Shown in pieces: positions 35,104 to 47,508 of a stretch of DNA of 64,000 nt. The notes below the pieces were generated by a model, which searched no databases, was not told the origin of the DNA, and worked only from the letters and a program-made list of their open reading frames with translations. The position numbers and the translations under genes are program-made. The first letter of the stretch is position 1; each line of letters begins with the position of its first letter. Source of the DNA: Chara braunii. Its lineage: Eukaryota > Streptophyta > Charophyceae > Charales > Characeae. Location of the stretch: NCBI GenBank assembly GCA_003427395.1, contig BFEA01000047.1, positions 1,053,441 through 1,117,440 on the forward strand. Reading direction: 5' to 3'.

Positions 35104-36235
35104 GCAGACAGGCACCATCACTGAGGGCCTGAGCCCCACACCAGGTCGGACACAAGGTCTTCGCAACAGTACCAAGAGGATAGCTAAATAGTGCTTCAGG
35201 TGCTTTCCAATTGCCAGTCAGCATAAGCAACCCATGAACATCTTATTAAACTGCCAGCGCATCCCAACTCGCAAAGAATGCTGCCGTATACATGACCACC
35301 ACGGGACGGCTAGGGGCTGTGTCACACTGAGGGTCAGATGCAACTACATTGCCACCACATTTGAATTTCTCCAAAAAATGCAGCCATGTACAGGGGCACA
35401 GCGCCACAGACAGGCTCGGCGCAGGACTACTAGGACACTCCAACAGGGGCCACTTGCCGCAAAGGAAAAACGAGGAAAAAAAAAAGGCGCAGATGCCAGG
35501 AAAGCACGGTGTCCTGGTGTCACCTTGTCCCAAGCTGAAAATATAAACCGAAAAAAAGGGCCGTGTCCGTTGAGAATTTACAACCGATCTATGGCAACAG
35601 ATACCTTTTGGTCCTGCTCTTGGACTCACTGCAGCCCTGTGCCAGTTATCCCACCCTTGGCCTCACTGCAGCCTGTGCCAGTAAGCTGACCCAGTGAAAA
35701 AAGGCAGGCTTGGCAAGCCCGCCTTGGATGTATTGGTGTTATTCAGGATGGTGTTATTCAGGATACACAGATGAATGCAACTCTATGGATAGCAAGTTTT
35801 GCTTGAGAGCATGTGCAATACCCCGAATATAACCTACATACGTTGTTTTGAAGTTTCCCTGAAAAAAACTAATTTCACAACTTGGTAAGGAAATTCGAAT
35901 ATAATGTGTGCACTCTGTATTTTGAGCAGACTGCTTTAAAACATGCAGCTTGTGCATTTTTTTTTATTTTTTTTTTCCACTGATGTTCGAACAGCTCTAA
36001 GATAGAAAGCCCAACCTTTCTTCTCAAATGTGTACAAATGGGCTGAAGTTAGAAAAAGCTGCAACATTCACTATTCAGGTCTTTTATGGAATAAGAATCT
36101 CCACTCTGCAGATATGTAAAAATCTGAAGGCAGGGGCACAAGCATCCACTTTCATAACAACAGGCAGGTGTACACCCGAAGCCTGGGCTTCCTTGTTTGT
36201 TTTGAGACTGTGTGTCTCAAAGCAGCCTGATGCCC

Positions 36236-36237
<2 letters not shown>

Positions 36238-36292
<55 letters not shown>
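36238..36292. repeat. Poly-G run (55 nt)
   Basis: Uninterrupted G tract, the longest homopolymer in the window. It can form G-quadruplexes; the exact length is unreliable in an assembly. Confidence 0.9.
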
Positions 36293-36295
<3 letters not shown>

Positions 36296-36599
36296 GGCAG
36301 CCCCTCAGTATGAGGTCTGTACCCATTGTTCAGAGGCTCCAATCTATTTGTGGGGAGCATCACATTACAGAGAATGGGTCCAGCGTCCCCTAAATAAAAC
36401 AAGATGCACAGGAAGCAGAAAAAAAAAAAAAACAGAATAGCAAAACCCCTACTCTGCTCCTCTTCAGCCCCCCCCCATGGGCCGGCCAAAACTATCTGCA
36501 TTACATAGAGCACTACTCTCTTTTTGAAAAAACAGTAAGCGATATTCTTCTCACAAATATACCTCTCTACCTAAATAAACGACTAAGCCCGTACAGAAG

Positions 36600-36815
36600 G
36601 AAGCACCAGCGCAAACATCCATCTAACCTCAGGGCAAGGCCTTTATCCTACCCCCTGCAAGGGATGGCAGGACCTACCAAGACCAACCAGGGGGCCCAAG
36701 CCAACTATCTTAGCTGGTGAACACCAAGCACGCCGCAGGTGGCAGTGAGAAATTGAACTCACGACCTCCTGAATGTCACTTGCATGCAAAACCAACTGAG
36801 CTAGGACGCTGGCCC
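36600..36815 (-). mobile_element. tRNA-headed repeat, reverse orientation
   Basis: On the minus strand GGCCAGCGTCCTAGCTCAGT is followed by a B box (GTGAGTTCAATTTCTCAC), the standard layout of a tRNA-derived SINE head. The anticodon region is not tRNA-like. The 3' limit is arbitrary. Confidence 0.45.
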
Positions 36816-37584
36816 TACATAGAGGACTACTCAACTTTGCATCATGAATACAAAAAGCATGGCCCTTGTTTCACAATTGGCAAATGTACGAAACGGTAAA
36901 TGTATCCTCCGGGGTTCTCCCAATAGATAAGAGTAGTCAGGCTAAAAATTTGGTCAAGAGGCCCTCCACAGAAAACCGTGGACTTGTTTTTTCTTTTCCT
37001 TTCTTTGTGCGAGGAACGATCCCCGTTGCATTTGTCTCTCGTTAATTTGATTAAACAGGGGCCTAGTACCCAAGGCTCGTCGTATTACCAAACTCGCAAA
37101 CAACAAGATACTCACGCCTCTTCACATCAAAGAGCTGGAAGAGCCCTGGCCACTGCTCCAACTAGACAGATTTCCAAATCATATCTACCAAATCACCAGC
37201 AGGAGGCATTGATTACTTCCCCACAGGAGAAGGATTAACCTCCCACCTTTCATCTATCAAATTTATTTCCTTTCAAATTTGAAAACCCAATTTCTAAATC
37301 CAATTACAGTAACCTCTATCAGAGGCAACAAGTCATTATTCCCTGCTCAGTAAGTTAAGAGCAGGCAGCGGTTCACCTGCATGTACCGACCCTACATCAT
37401 CATGGTCTACGGACTTGTTTTTTCCTTCGGTTGAAAGTTCATTATTTTTAGCGTGTGTCTGACCTAAGCGTGTTACTCCTAACACGAAGATACCATACGT
37501 TATATGCGCATACGATGTACTTAACCCGAATATAGTGTGCCATACATGATACTCCAATATGATGTACCTCGTACATAATGCTCG

Positions 37585-37610
37585 TAAGTTATATTCGGGG
37601 GAAGACGGTA
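37585..37610. mobile_element. MITE family A, copy A5 (right end)
   Basis: ATTCGGGGGAAGACGGTA is identical to the family-A right terminus. The left end could not be placed; upstream DNA contains CGAATATAGTGTG-like family sequence. Confidence 0.5.
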
Positions 37611-38393
37611 GCTGCTTGAAACCATTTGCAATACGACTATTTTGGCAAACACGAAGGCATGTAGACAAGAGTTGCCATGACTCCAAGCAAGGAAGTGAGA
37701 AAAGCAAATGCATCATTCACGGATAGATGCTCCTGTGTCTAGCACATTTTTGGGGGCACGCCATCGTGCTGCCGTTGCCCACGCGACATGGGCATAACCC
37801 AGCATCCTACAAAAATCTGAACCTGAGAACAAAACCGAGTCCACAAAATGCTCCTACATCTTGCTTATAGCTTCATTCCCGTCAGAAACCAAGCGCTCTG
37901 TCTCGTCCAACGAGCCAAGCCCCTGTTGACCATTCAATTTAGTTGTATACCCAGCACTTCTGACCTTCTGTCTCATTCAATTCCGTCAATTCCGTCAATT
38001 CAGTTCAATTCAATTCAACCCATGAAATCAATTCGAGTCAATCCAACACAGTTAAGCGAATATAGATCAAAGGTAAACTTCCAAGCAGCTTCTCGTGTTC
38101 TGGCCGCTGAGTTGAGAGAGGGACGATATCCCCATTCACAAGTTTGACCTTTGAAGACTACACTGGACAAAGAAGGGGAGATTGGGGATGAACTGAATTT
38201 GGGAGAAAAAAAATCCAACAGGACAAAGTGTTTGATGAACCAAAACTGATTCTTCCTAAATAAATTGTTAGGTACGGTACTTCCAACACCATTTTGACAA
38301 GTTTCAGATTATCCCAAAGGGCAATCTAAACGCTTTCAAAAGCTATGGTGCTAATTCCACTCTCTACTCGTAGTGTGTTTTCCATGATCACAT

Positions 38394-38616
38394 CTTAAAC
38401 CACCAGTTAAACCACCAGTACTTGGCCCAGCTATCGATGCCGAGCCTGAAAACGGGCTGCGCGCCGTTTTGCGCCGACCCGCCAGCGCAACAAAAACAAA
38501 TTGTTTTGGCTGTCGGCGCCAGCCTTTGAGGGCTGGTACCCCGACCCTCCAGAAGTTGCGGGGCGTTAACGGCAACGCCCCGCGGCCGATATACGGGCCC
38601 AGTACTGGTGGTTTAA
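38394..38616. mobile_element. MITE family B, copy B4 (best preserved)
   Basis: Left TTAAACCACCAG, directly repeated once, then TACTTGGCCC; right GGGCCCAGTACTGGTGGTTTAA in inverted order. GC-rich interior with CGCGCCGTTTTGCGCCGACC. The end layout fits a TA target duplication. 223 nt. Confidence 0.75.
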
Positions 38617-39132
38617 TAATGTAATTGCTGAGGGGTTCGAGGTCGAACTCTACTCCATACTTTCACGTGATTCTGCCAACCAAAAAAAAACTCTCCAATG
38701 TTACAGAGGCTGGACTAAAATGTCCCATGGTAGGTGTCTTTTCCTGTTGGTATTTCCTTATTTGGATGCTTTACGACTTGTGGAAAGATATACTGGACGA
38801 CCAAAGGTGACCATTGTCACTTTCAAATGCATGGTTACCCCAGAACACGAACCCGACCCAGATATCATCCGTAGAAGACCTGGACCCAGGCCTGGATGCC
38901 ATCCAGATATCCAGGTCATATCAGGACAAAAGCGTAGTTGGCCCCTCCAAACAGCGTAGTTTCTTCTTGATTCTTTATCTCGGATTTGGAATATCAAGTT
39001 TAGGTGGGACTACTACATGAATGGATGGGTGGCTACTTTCCAAGGACAGTATCTGAGATGGGAAGATTGGCAAATCCACAAGTCCACACTAGAACGCCGA
39101 CTACCGAACCACAAAAACACCACGATCCAATC

Positions 39133-39174
<42 letters not shown>

Positions 39175-39309
39175 GGAACCCAGGTGATGATAGACATTCA
39201 GACCCAAGAGAGGCTCCAACGGTCAGGCTTAGGACATGCTTCAGATCTCGAGAACTTCATACATATCTGGAAGTCTATTCCAGGTGGACCGAGAGGAACT
39301 TGAAAAGGA

Positions 39310-39360
39310 TTAAACCACCAGTACCTTTCCCCCGTTGAAAAAAAAATTCCGCGGTGGTTA
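39310..39360. mobile_element. MITE family B, copy B8 (remnant)
   Basis: TTAAACCACCAGTACC and GCGGTGGTTA face each other 51 nt apart. Almost the whole interior is gone. Confidence 0.4.
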
Positions 39361-40815
39361 ACACTGTGAAACACCAGTGTGCCGGAACGTATTTTGTTGA
39401 CAATCCCTTTTAGCCGAGGCTCGACTTGCTGAACCTCGTGAACCTCAATAGAACATGGAAGCCACAAGAAAACAGCAGGTGCCAAATGTTCCGTCACAAT
39501 CCCAATTTGACAGTTTGGGTCAGTGACTGCAGACAGCTCCTCCTTGTGCATGGCAACAGAACTTTATACCACTGCCGGAAGTGGCGCCTCGAGGAACCCC
39601 CTCCGCATGGCATAACGACTGGACCATTTACTATCGCACTCGGGCTTCATTACGGTAACAAAGCGACGTCCAGAAGACCAGTCCAATTTCACTACTATTA
39701 GCCTCAGGCTTCATTGCAGAAGCGGACAATAAGCCCAACTTGCATTGAAGGGGAGTTGGCTAGCAAAGGCCAGAGGTTGCTGAGTGTAGAAAATGAACTA
39801 CCAGTGGCAACATAAGGCCATAATACGTTACTGTCCCAAAAGCCTCTCCAAATATCAGAGAATGCATAACTACACGCGTTGTCTCTGATCCTTCTCCGCA
39901 TTCTCCGCTTCCGCCCCTGATCCCCCTGAGGCCCCCCTTTTGCCTGCCCACCAAGGCATGTTGGAAAATTTTACATCAAGCACAATATTCGCCCCATTGG
40001 ATGGGAGCGCAATCTTTGCAAGCTAAGCCACTCTCACTCTCCTGATGCACCTCTCCTTCCTCCTCTCGTTACTCCCTTTCGTTATTTTGGTCCGCCTTTC
40101 AGTTCTCCAGCCCTCCCTTGCACAGTCATGCTCCAGAGATCCTTGGAACAAAAGTGACACAACCTCCTTTTGACACTTCTGCACCTCTCGTCACACCTTT
40201 CAAGGCCTGTGGAATACTTGTAGTCTATTCCAGCATCGCATGTTCGCTCGCACTCCAACTTTCTCAGATGTCCCACTCTGTCACAAAATTTCAGGTCACA
40301 CTCTGTCACAAAAGTTCTGCTTGCAAGTACATGCTCTTAGCCTCTTCAAGGCTTGCAGTTGCTGCAAGGTTCTCTTCCCTCCAGGGTGTCTGCTGTGGAC
40401 CCCCGTGGATAGATCTCGGCTGTAGGATAGACTTGTGTTCAGCACAAGTTCACAACGCTACTACGATCGTAGGAACAATCCAAGATTAGGGGAACTGCGC
40501 ATGGACCAAAAAAAAAAGCCATCTTACATGGTGCTCCAGCCCATCTGCTATCACTAAGTTTACCACGCATGCAGTGCCCTACAAACTATAGTAAGCGGGT
40601 AGTGCACAGAGAATGGATAAGGTTATATTCTTTTTTGTTTTCAAAAAAGGAAAAGAGGAAAGGCGTGAGAGCCCCAAACGTTATTGTAAACCTCTGATCC
40701 CACCAGGACTTAAACTTCTGGCCTGTTCATCGAAAACAACATTCAACCCTGTGAATCGAAGCAAAGAGTTTCTCGACTTGGAATGGATCAGGTAATATTA
40801 CGCCGTTATTAGCCC

Positions 40816-40938
40816 TTAAACCACCAGTACCTCAGGGGGTCTTAGGCCTCCTCTGATGCGAATGAATACAGACCCGCGTGGCACACCAATTCATCCATTG
40901 CTTTAACGCCTAAAACCGCGGTAGGTAATGGTGGTTTG
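40816..40938. mobile_element. MITE family B, copy B5
   Basis: TTAAACCACCAGTACCTCAG and TAGGTAATGGTGGTTTGA as inverted ends, 123 nt. Confidence 0.65.
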
Positions 40939-41340
40939 ACATCACTGGATCGATCCGATTCAGTGAGTTCGTGTATACCGTAGAACTGTCCCATCTGGAG
41001 TAAAAGGGGTTTGCACACGATGAACTTCCGAGGGAAAATACAACCTTATATTGACATTTCCTCAACCCATAAGCACCACAAGCAAGCATCCTTGTCAAAG
41101 GTAACAGAGAGCCCTGGTGTGTGTTTGAAGTACTCATCAGTCACGATTTCCTAGGTACTGTTGAAAATATGCAAAGCACAGTCCACATAGCTTCATCGCC
41201 TCCGTGCCACCTACTCATTGCAGGTGTAGAAGGCACGCGTGTTTGCCACCAATTATCCCCGCAATTCGACAATCTAGAGCAATTATACAGGGACTACATT
41301 ATTAGTCAATCATCAGACAGGAAAATATTAACACTAGAGA

Positions 41341-42021
41341 GTGATTAGACTTCAACGAAAACAACTAGTCAGACTTAAAACACCCCTGTCGGCTTATCTG
41401 TGGAAGAACGATGATCAAAATGTAAGATGTTTTAGTTCGGCGGTGTGGGATCATATAGCACAGCCAAAAGCTAGAAGGGGCCTAGGAATAACTGACCCAG
41501 CAGATGAGATCAAAGCATTGACATTCAAATTCATCACCAGACTGCTAATGGGGGAATGACGTCCCTTGGGATCCCTTGGGATCCCTTGGCAATGATACAA
41601 ATAGCCAGCCTTCCACAAGTCCAAGCCCAAAGAAAAGTACACGGACTCTCATGGTTCCTTAATGGAAGCTGGCCACTTCCTGGCTCACCAAAGAATAGAA
41701 GGGACAGATCCCCTGCTAACCAAGCAAGATGGAATCTCTTACTGGACCCACTTTGGATGCAACTCGTAACATTGTGGAGGGAAGTTGGCCCGAAGAAATG
41801 GGCAAAAACCCAGAAATAAGGGGCACTGAGGGGAAACGCCCAATCTCTGAGGAAAGACTCCTATTGGCTCTCTTGGATAAATAAAGGCGTTTTCACAATT
41901 GAGAATTTGTGGAGCACGACTTGGAAGACGACAGAGCAAATCAAACCTCAGCTTAAAAATATTCATTCTCTGCAGGAAAAACTTGATATCATCCAAGAGG
42001 CAGTGCCATTGGCTTGGCAAC
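41341..42021 (+). pseudogene. LINE ORF2 fragment (region after the reverse transcriptase)
   Basis: Translation gives RLKTPLSAYLWKNDD, then AVWDHIAQPKARRGLGITD and LTFKFITRLL. In plant LINE proteins the reverse transcriptase is followed by F.W.G......W...C.PK..GGLG..D....N.AL..K. A frame change near 41,555 leads into a second block with WFLNGSW, then WREVGPKKW and a long polar stretch ending AVPLAWQL, where MITE A6 begins. No catalytic RT motif remains. Confidence 0.65.
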
Positions 42022-42485
42022 TGCCGTCTTCACCCAAAAATAGCGCCCGGGCATTATATACAACTTACCCTAAAAAGATCAGATTTGTGTTTCTTACTCG
42101 CTATTTTTCGAATAGAACGCCCAGGCGCTATATTTGAATGTGTCATGGGCAGAGTGCCTTGTAGGGGGAATATACATGGGTTCTAAAGGGGGGGGAAGGG
42201 GGGTATACATGGGTTGTAAGGGGGCTGAAAGGGGTTTTCACTTCCAAGGGGTACGTTTTGGTTTGATTATTGGCTCTCTTTTTTTATTTCCGAATTTATA
42301 AGGAGTTTTGAAGTGACGCTCACCCAAGAGCTGGTTGCATTCCCGTTCTTACAGGATATTTTTTTTTTAATATTTCTTGAATTCTGGGGCCCCACCGAAG
42401 TTGCCACGAATTTGCTGAACATAACACCCGGGCGTTATAAACGAACCTAACTCCCGCTGGGGATTATTTTTGGGTAAAGATGGTA
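42022..42485. mobile_element. MITE family A, copy A6 (long)
   Basis: Left end CCGTCTTCACCCAAAAATAG, then CGCCCGGGCATTATA; right end CACCCGGGCGTTATAAAC, then TTTTTGGGTAAAGATGGTA. Both terminal blocks are in inverted order. About 464 nt with a long T-rich centre. It sits at the point where the LINE-like reading frame to its left stops. Confidence 0.65.
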
Positions 42486-42666
42486 GAACTCGAAAAAGGT
42501 CCTACAATCCGAAAAGAAGACTTGGCAGAACTACGATAGGCATCTGGGCCTCTGAGGTACCCACCCCTATACGCTCTCTCCCCTTTCGACTCGCCAGAAT
42601 GGAATGGTGGAGGTGATTAAGAAGCACTGGGAGGACTCCTCGCTGCCGAACGAAGCTTTATCAGAG

Positions 42667-42963
42667 TTACACCACCACTACCTCCGAGCATCTTTTTGCC
42701 GAGGCAGAAAAGTACTGCGTGCCAAGCTTTGCGAAAAGCGCCAGCGCAACCCTTTTTTTTTTGGTTTTGGCTGGTGCCGCCAGCCATATTGAGGTCCAGT
42801 GGCGCCCGGCCTCCGAAGAATGCGGTAGTTTGCATGTGAAAGGCAGATAGTGGTGGGAGGCGCCAGCCAAAAGGAAAACGAGACCTAGCAGTTCCTGAAA
42901 ACTTGGCGCGCAGGGTGCTTCGAGGCTCGCCATCAATAGCTGGGCCAAGGACTGGTGGTTTAA
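42667..42963. mobile_element. MITE family B, copy B6
   Basis: Left TTACACCACCACTACC; right AGCTGGGCCAAGGACTGGTG then GTTTAA, which is the inverse of the left end of B4. About 297 nt with GCCAGCGCAACC-type interior shared with B4. It adjoins LINE-like sequence on its right. Confidence 0.65.
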
Positions 42964-43089
42964 TGTATCTGTTATTGCTGCGGCGGCTTGCTGGAGGCCA
43001 AAGTTCATTCCTCCCAAAGAAGCACCATGCTGTCCATATGCACATAAAGTGATCCCGCCCTTTATTTATCTGAACACATTGTTTAGGTA

Positions 43090-43425
43090 AGGGCTCCATG
43101 TACAGCTCCCCCAACTACATGGAGTTTGATGTCCCATGGGAAGGTTTCCCCACAGAGAAAACACCAAGCTGCATCCCACCATCTAGTGTCAATTGGGCAT
43201 TCTAATAATGCAGTGTTACCATGTAGCTCTCCTTCTTGGAGACGATTTTCTGCAGTGTTGACAAAGAGGAGATAACTGGCCTTTCTGTTCCAACTCAGAC
43301 CTTGAGACTAGCAGGTCTGGAGTAGGAAGGCATCTAAACACAATTTGCCATCGTAGGGCCCTGCGTGTCATAGGCATGCGTTTTGAGAATGATTTCCCCA
43401 GTAGCCCGCAGCCCTGAAAACGGGG
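43090..43425 (-). pseudogene. LINE ORF2 zinc-finger (zf-RVT) fragment
   Basis: On the minus strand RRALRWQIVFRCLPTPDLLV is followed by LCQHC and, after a frameshift, HGNTALLECPIDTRWWDAAW. This is the zf-RVT arrangement W....LPT.D.L, C.LC, then H....C...R..W found near the end of plant LINE polymerases. It lies opposite in strand to the ORF2 piece at 41,341, so at least two LINE insertions are present. Confidence 0.6.
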
Positions 43426-43430
43426 CGTGC

Positions 43431-43922
43431 TAAACCACCACTCCGTACGCGACAACAAAATTTGGGGGACCGATAGCCCAAGTTAATGAGGGCTACCGGT
43501 AACATAGTGTGGAGAACCGGTAGAGTGGCCCGCAGGTGGCAGAGTGGCAAGAACAGAGTACTTTTCCGTTGGCCCGCAGGTGGCAGAGTGGCAAGAATGG
43601 AAAATGCATTGAATCGGCGCGGCGAGTTTTTTTTTTTTCATTTTTTCAATAATTTTCCTGAATAGATCACGACCAAATCTAACAGATCCCAGAATTTCAG
43701 ATGTTTTGGTTTATTATTCTGAGCGTGAAAAATCATCAAAGTTTGCACTTTTTTTTTTTTTCCTTCAGGCTGACCTTCGCTCGAATTGCCGCCAACCTCC
43801 GTTCCTTCCGGGCTACCAGCCTCCGATGGTCCCGGAAAGCCAATTTTTTGGTGTGGGGGAAGTGGTGGTTTAATGTGGAAGGCCCGCAGCCGGTGGCTGG
43901 GCCCAAAGTACTGGTGGTTTAA
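43431..43922. mobile_element. MITE family B, copy B7 (possibly nested)
   Basis: Left end TAAACCACCACTCC. Two right ends occur: AGTGGTGGTTTAA at 43,861 and GGCCCAAAGTACTGGTGGTT at 43,901. This suggests one copy inside another. GGCCCGCAGGTGGCAGAGTG is tandemly repeated within it. Confidence 0.5.
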
Positions 43923-44316
43923 CATAAAACCTGGAGAGAATGGAAACAGGAACTGGAGACCGCGGAGGAGCAGCAAGCCAAGAAGGACATCATCCGTAAC
44001 TTCGATCGACTGTGGGTATATCCCTAGAGGAAGACATGTGAAGTGGGAGAAGATGGAGAATCAGAAGGAAAAAATAGAGGCAATCCGAAAAGGAGTGGAA
44101 ACATAGACCTTATAGCCACATCCTTTCTTTCCACGGCCCTATCGACCCAGGCAAACCCTGGTGTAACGCCCCTCCACCCCAGCCTCTCAGCTCAATCGCC
44201 CCACCACAGCGTCAGTACTCCCTCCCCCTTCCGAAATCTCACCTTCTGCAACAATGTCAGCAACAAATATCATTTACCCCCCTCCCAAAAGACACCCCGT
44301 CGGGCCCTCCTTCCCC

Positions 44317-44890
44317 ACCTGCCCCTCTTCCACAACGTTGTCCATCATCCACTTCCCCCCCCCCCCCCCTCCCCCAACAAGGTGCCTTTTCCTTGGTGGT
44401 CGGCCCACTCATGACATGACCCCAGAGGAGACCCACGACCCCGCAGGATTTGCCACCTGTTTTACGCCACAAAAATAGCCCCACTTCCCTCCCGCATGTC
44501 AGCCTCCCATATGCACCTGCCCCTCTTCCACAAGGTTGTCCATCGTCCACTTCCCCCCCCCCCCAACAACAACAAGGTGCCTTTTCCTGGGTGGTCGGCC
44601 CACTCATGACATGACCCCAGGAGTCACCCACGACCCCGCAGGATTTGCCACCTGTTTTACGCCACAAAAATAGCCCCACTTCCCTCCCGCATGTCAGCCT
44701 CCCATATGCACCTATCGAGTACAAATAGCTGTTTTTGACCCCCCTCCTGCCGGTCAATAACGAACAGCTGCCTGTGACCCGTGGAGACACCCACGACCCC
44801 ACAGGATTTGCCACCTGTTACCCCACAACAATAGCCCCACTTTCCTCCCCCATGTCAGCCTCCCATTTGTGCCTATCAAGCCCAAATCTC
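44317..44890. repeat. Tandem repeat, about 200-nt unit, nearly three copies
   Basis: CCCCTCTTCCACAA..GTTGTCCATC, CAACAAGGTGCCTTTTCC, CGACCCCGCAGGATTTGCCA and ATAGCCCCACTTCCCTCCCG repeat in order at about 44,323 and 44,520; a partial third copy starts near 44,780. Confidence 0.85.
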
Positions 44891-45539
44891 TGTTTTCCAC
44901 ACCCCTCCTGCCGGTCAATACCGAATGCCTGCCTGTGAGGCTAGGGGACAGGAGGGGAAACTTGCCGCAAAGAACAGTTAATGCACAAAAGGAGGCTATG
45001 CCGCATAAAGACTAGCCATAGGAGAGTGCTTCATATACGGCTGACTTTCAGCGGCACTAATGGGAAAGGTGACCTGACCTGGCCTGGCCTCCTCGGGCAC
45101 TTGGGCCAGAGGCGGGTGGCAGTCAATCCCCAGATATAGGGCAATGGATGCTGACTGCCTCGAAACTTACCAGCAACTGTTGTATGTCTGCGGACTTTGG
45201 GCCCAATTCTGACAAGGTGAAGGCTCCCTACCAAGGAGCCGTCCAAATAGTGGGGACCCGGGTAACGAAAGATGTCCATATCATTTCCCATTAGCCAGAC
45301 CACATGGATGTTTGTCGGGGGGGGAAAAAGGGGAAAAAAAAGAAACACCATGTTCACAGTCAATAATCAGGCCAGGGACAGCTCCAAATTGGGCCGCAAA
45401 TTTCCCCCACGAAATGCAGCTATCCCGCTGCCCCTGTCCTTCTGAAAGCCCTTAAGAAGCTCTACAATTGACACCCACAACAACGACCACCGGCACCACC
45501 ACGCTCACGAGTCCTTTTTTTTTTTCCAGACTCCAGTCC

Positions 45540-45910
45540 TTTTGAGTGCGAATCGGATCACATCCAAAAATCAAATCTTTGCAAAGTATATGTATAGTGA
45601 GACGGCGCTTGCAGCACTCTTTTTTTTTACGAAAATAAAAAAAGCAGTTGATATCTGATTGAAAAAGAAAAAATTCCCCAAAAATAAATAAATAAAATAA
45701 AAATAAATAAATTGACATCAAGAACCACGATCAACCGCACAACCCCACCCGCCAATCCAGAAACCAAATCTTTGGAAATCCTGGTATAGTGCAAATTGAG
45801 ACGACGTTGCTTACAGCACTCTGCTCGCCCACCCCACAAAAACAGTTCGTGGGTTCTTTCTTTCGAGTCAGTTGAATCGGATCCAAAAATCAATTTCTTT
45901 GCGAGTTCCA
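45540..45910. repeat. Diverged direct duplication
   Basis: AATCAAATCTTTGCAAAGTA with GACGGCGCTTGCAGCACTCT recurs in changed form at about 45,765-45,825, and AATCGGATCCAAAAATCAA again at 45,876. Confidence 0.6.
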
Positions 45911-46168
45911 GTCTCCTGTGAAGCAATGTGGTGCATAACTCGACAAAACAGGCAATATCCACAGCTACAGGCGGCACTTGCCTGAACCGTGCATTTGCGG
46001 CCGGTACCGCACGCCGCACTGGCCTGAACCGTGCATCTGGCAAACGCCATGAGGAGGCAGACCATTTTCTGTCCATCGCCCAGAAATGTAGCCGGCAACT
46101 CTAAGAACCCGCCTTAGTCCTATGCTCAACTCTAAGCGACGCTCTACGCTCCACTCTCACACGCGCGC

Positions 46169-46172
46169 GCAC

Positions 46173-46239
<67 letters not shown>

Positions 46240-46310
46240 AATCGATGAAAGTCCGACAGTCGAAACAGTCTGGCATTTTTTTTGTGTGTGGAGTTGTGTA
46301 CAGCGAACAT

Positions 46311-46369
<59 letters not shown>

Positions 46370-46522
46370 TGAATCGGTGAAGTCCGACAGACGAAACAGT
46401 GGCACAGTCATGCTTTTTTCTTGTGGAGTTACAGCGAACATGACAACACACTCATCACACGCACGCACACAAGTACACACACGCACGCACACAAGTACAC
46501 ACACACACACACGCACGCACAC

Positions 46523-46561
<39 letters not shown>
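46169..46561. repeat. (CA)n microsatellite cluster, three tracts
   Basis: CA tracts at about 46,169-46,236, 46,314-46,366 and 46,440-46,561, separated by two similar spacers with ATGAATCG.TGAA.GTCCGACAG. The CA tract plus spacer forms a duplicated unit. Confidence 0.9.
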
Positions 46562-46567
<6 letters not shown>

Positions 46568-47134
46568 ACACTGCTAATCGGATTCTACAAGCCCGCACAC
46601 ACGCACACACAAAGTACACACAGCTACTTACATTTTGGGGGGGCAGTTCGTGCGGATTTGTGGTCACTAACATCTTGGTGGCGGTGGGGCTCTCCATCGT
46701 GAAGGTAAGACGCTGGGGCTCGGACTGTGCATTGGGTGGAGGCTTTCAGACAACGGCGCCACAATGCCTGAAGGTGAGTCAAACCTCCACGTGCATATGC
46801 CTACATGTGCTTCATTTTTTTCTTTTCTGTGGATCGGTACATATGTGTGCATGTGTTTCCTGCTTTTTTCTTTCCTGTTCCTTCGTTTCTTCCACAGCTA
46901 ACGCTCCACGTGTATGTGTGTGCATGTGCTTCATTTTTCTTCCTTTTCTTTCGATCAGTGCATGTGTGTGCATGTGATTCACTTTTTCTGTTTCCCACCC
47001 CCCTAATTCTTTCGTTCATTCAATCGGTCCTACGGGACATTCTCCCTCTCTCTATTCGTTTCTTCACTCCTATGTCAGGAACTTTTCTTTCTTCGATCGA
47101 TGCTTACGGCAATGTGGGTAGATCGATTCATGCC

Positions 47135-47137
<3 letters not shown>

Positions 47138-47176
<39 letters not shown>

Positions 47177-47441
47177 GTTGAATGACCGCGCCCTCGGGGA
47201 AGGAAGGGGGAGGAGACGTGCAGATGGACTGCAGCTGAAGAAGGCACACAGGTGGTGAGAAGGCACTGGGAGAGCTGGGAGAAGGCACGCAAGCCGGGGA
47301 GTATGGGGAATGACAATTGGATGCAAAGGCACTTGTAGCTTGGCTTTGATCTTTGAGAAGGTGGTATGCTGAATATTTTATTGACCGTCTTCCCGCGAAG
47401 AGAACGTACGGTCATGAGAGAGAAAGAGACCAGAGAGGGTG

Positions 47442-47508
<67 letters not shown>

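Noticed and set aside
46122-46577. Long frames of Thr-His and Cys-Val
   Set aside because: Pure CA/GT microsatellite translation.
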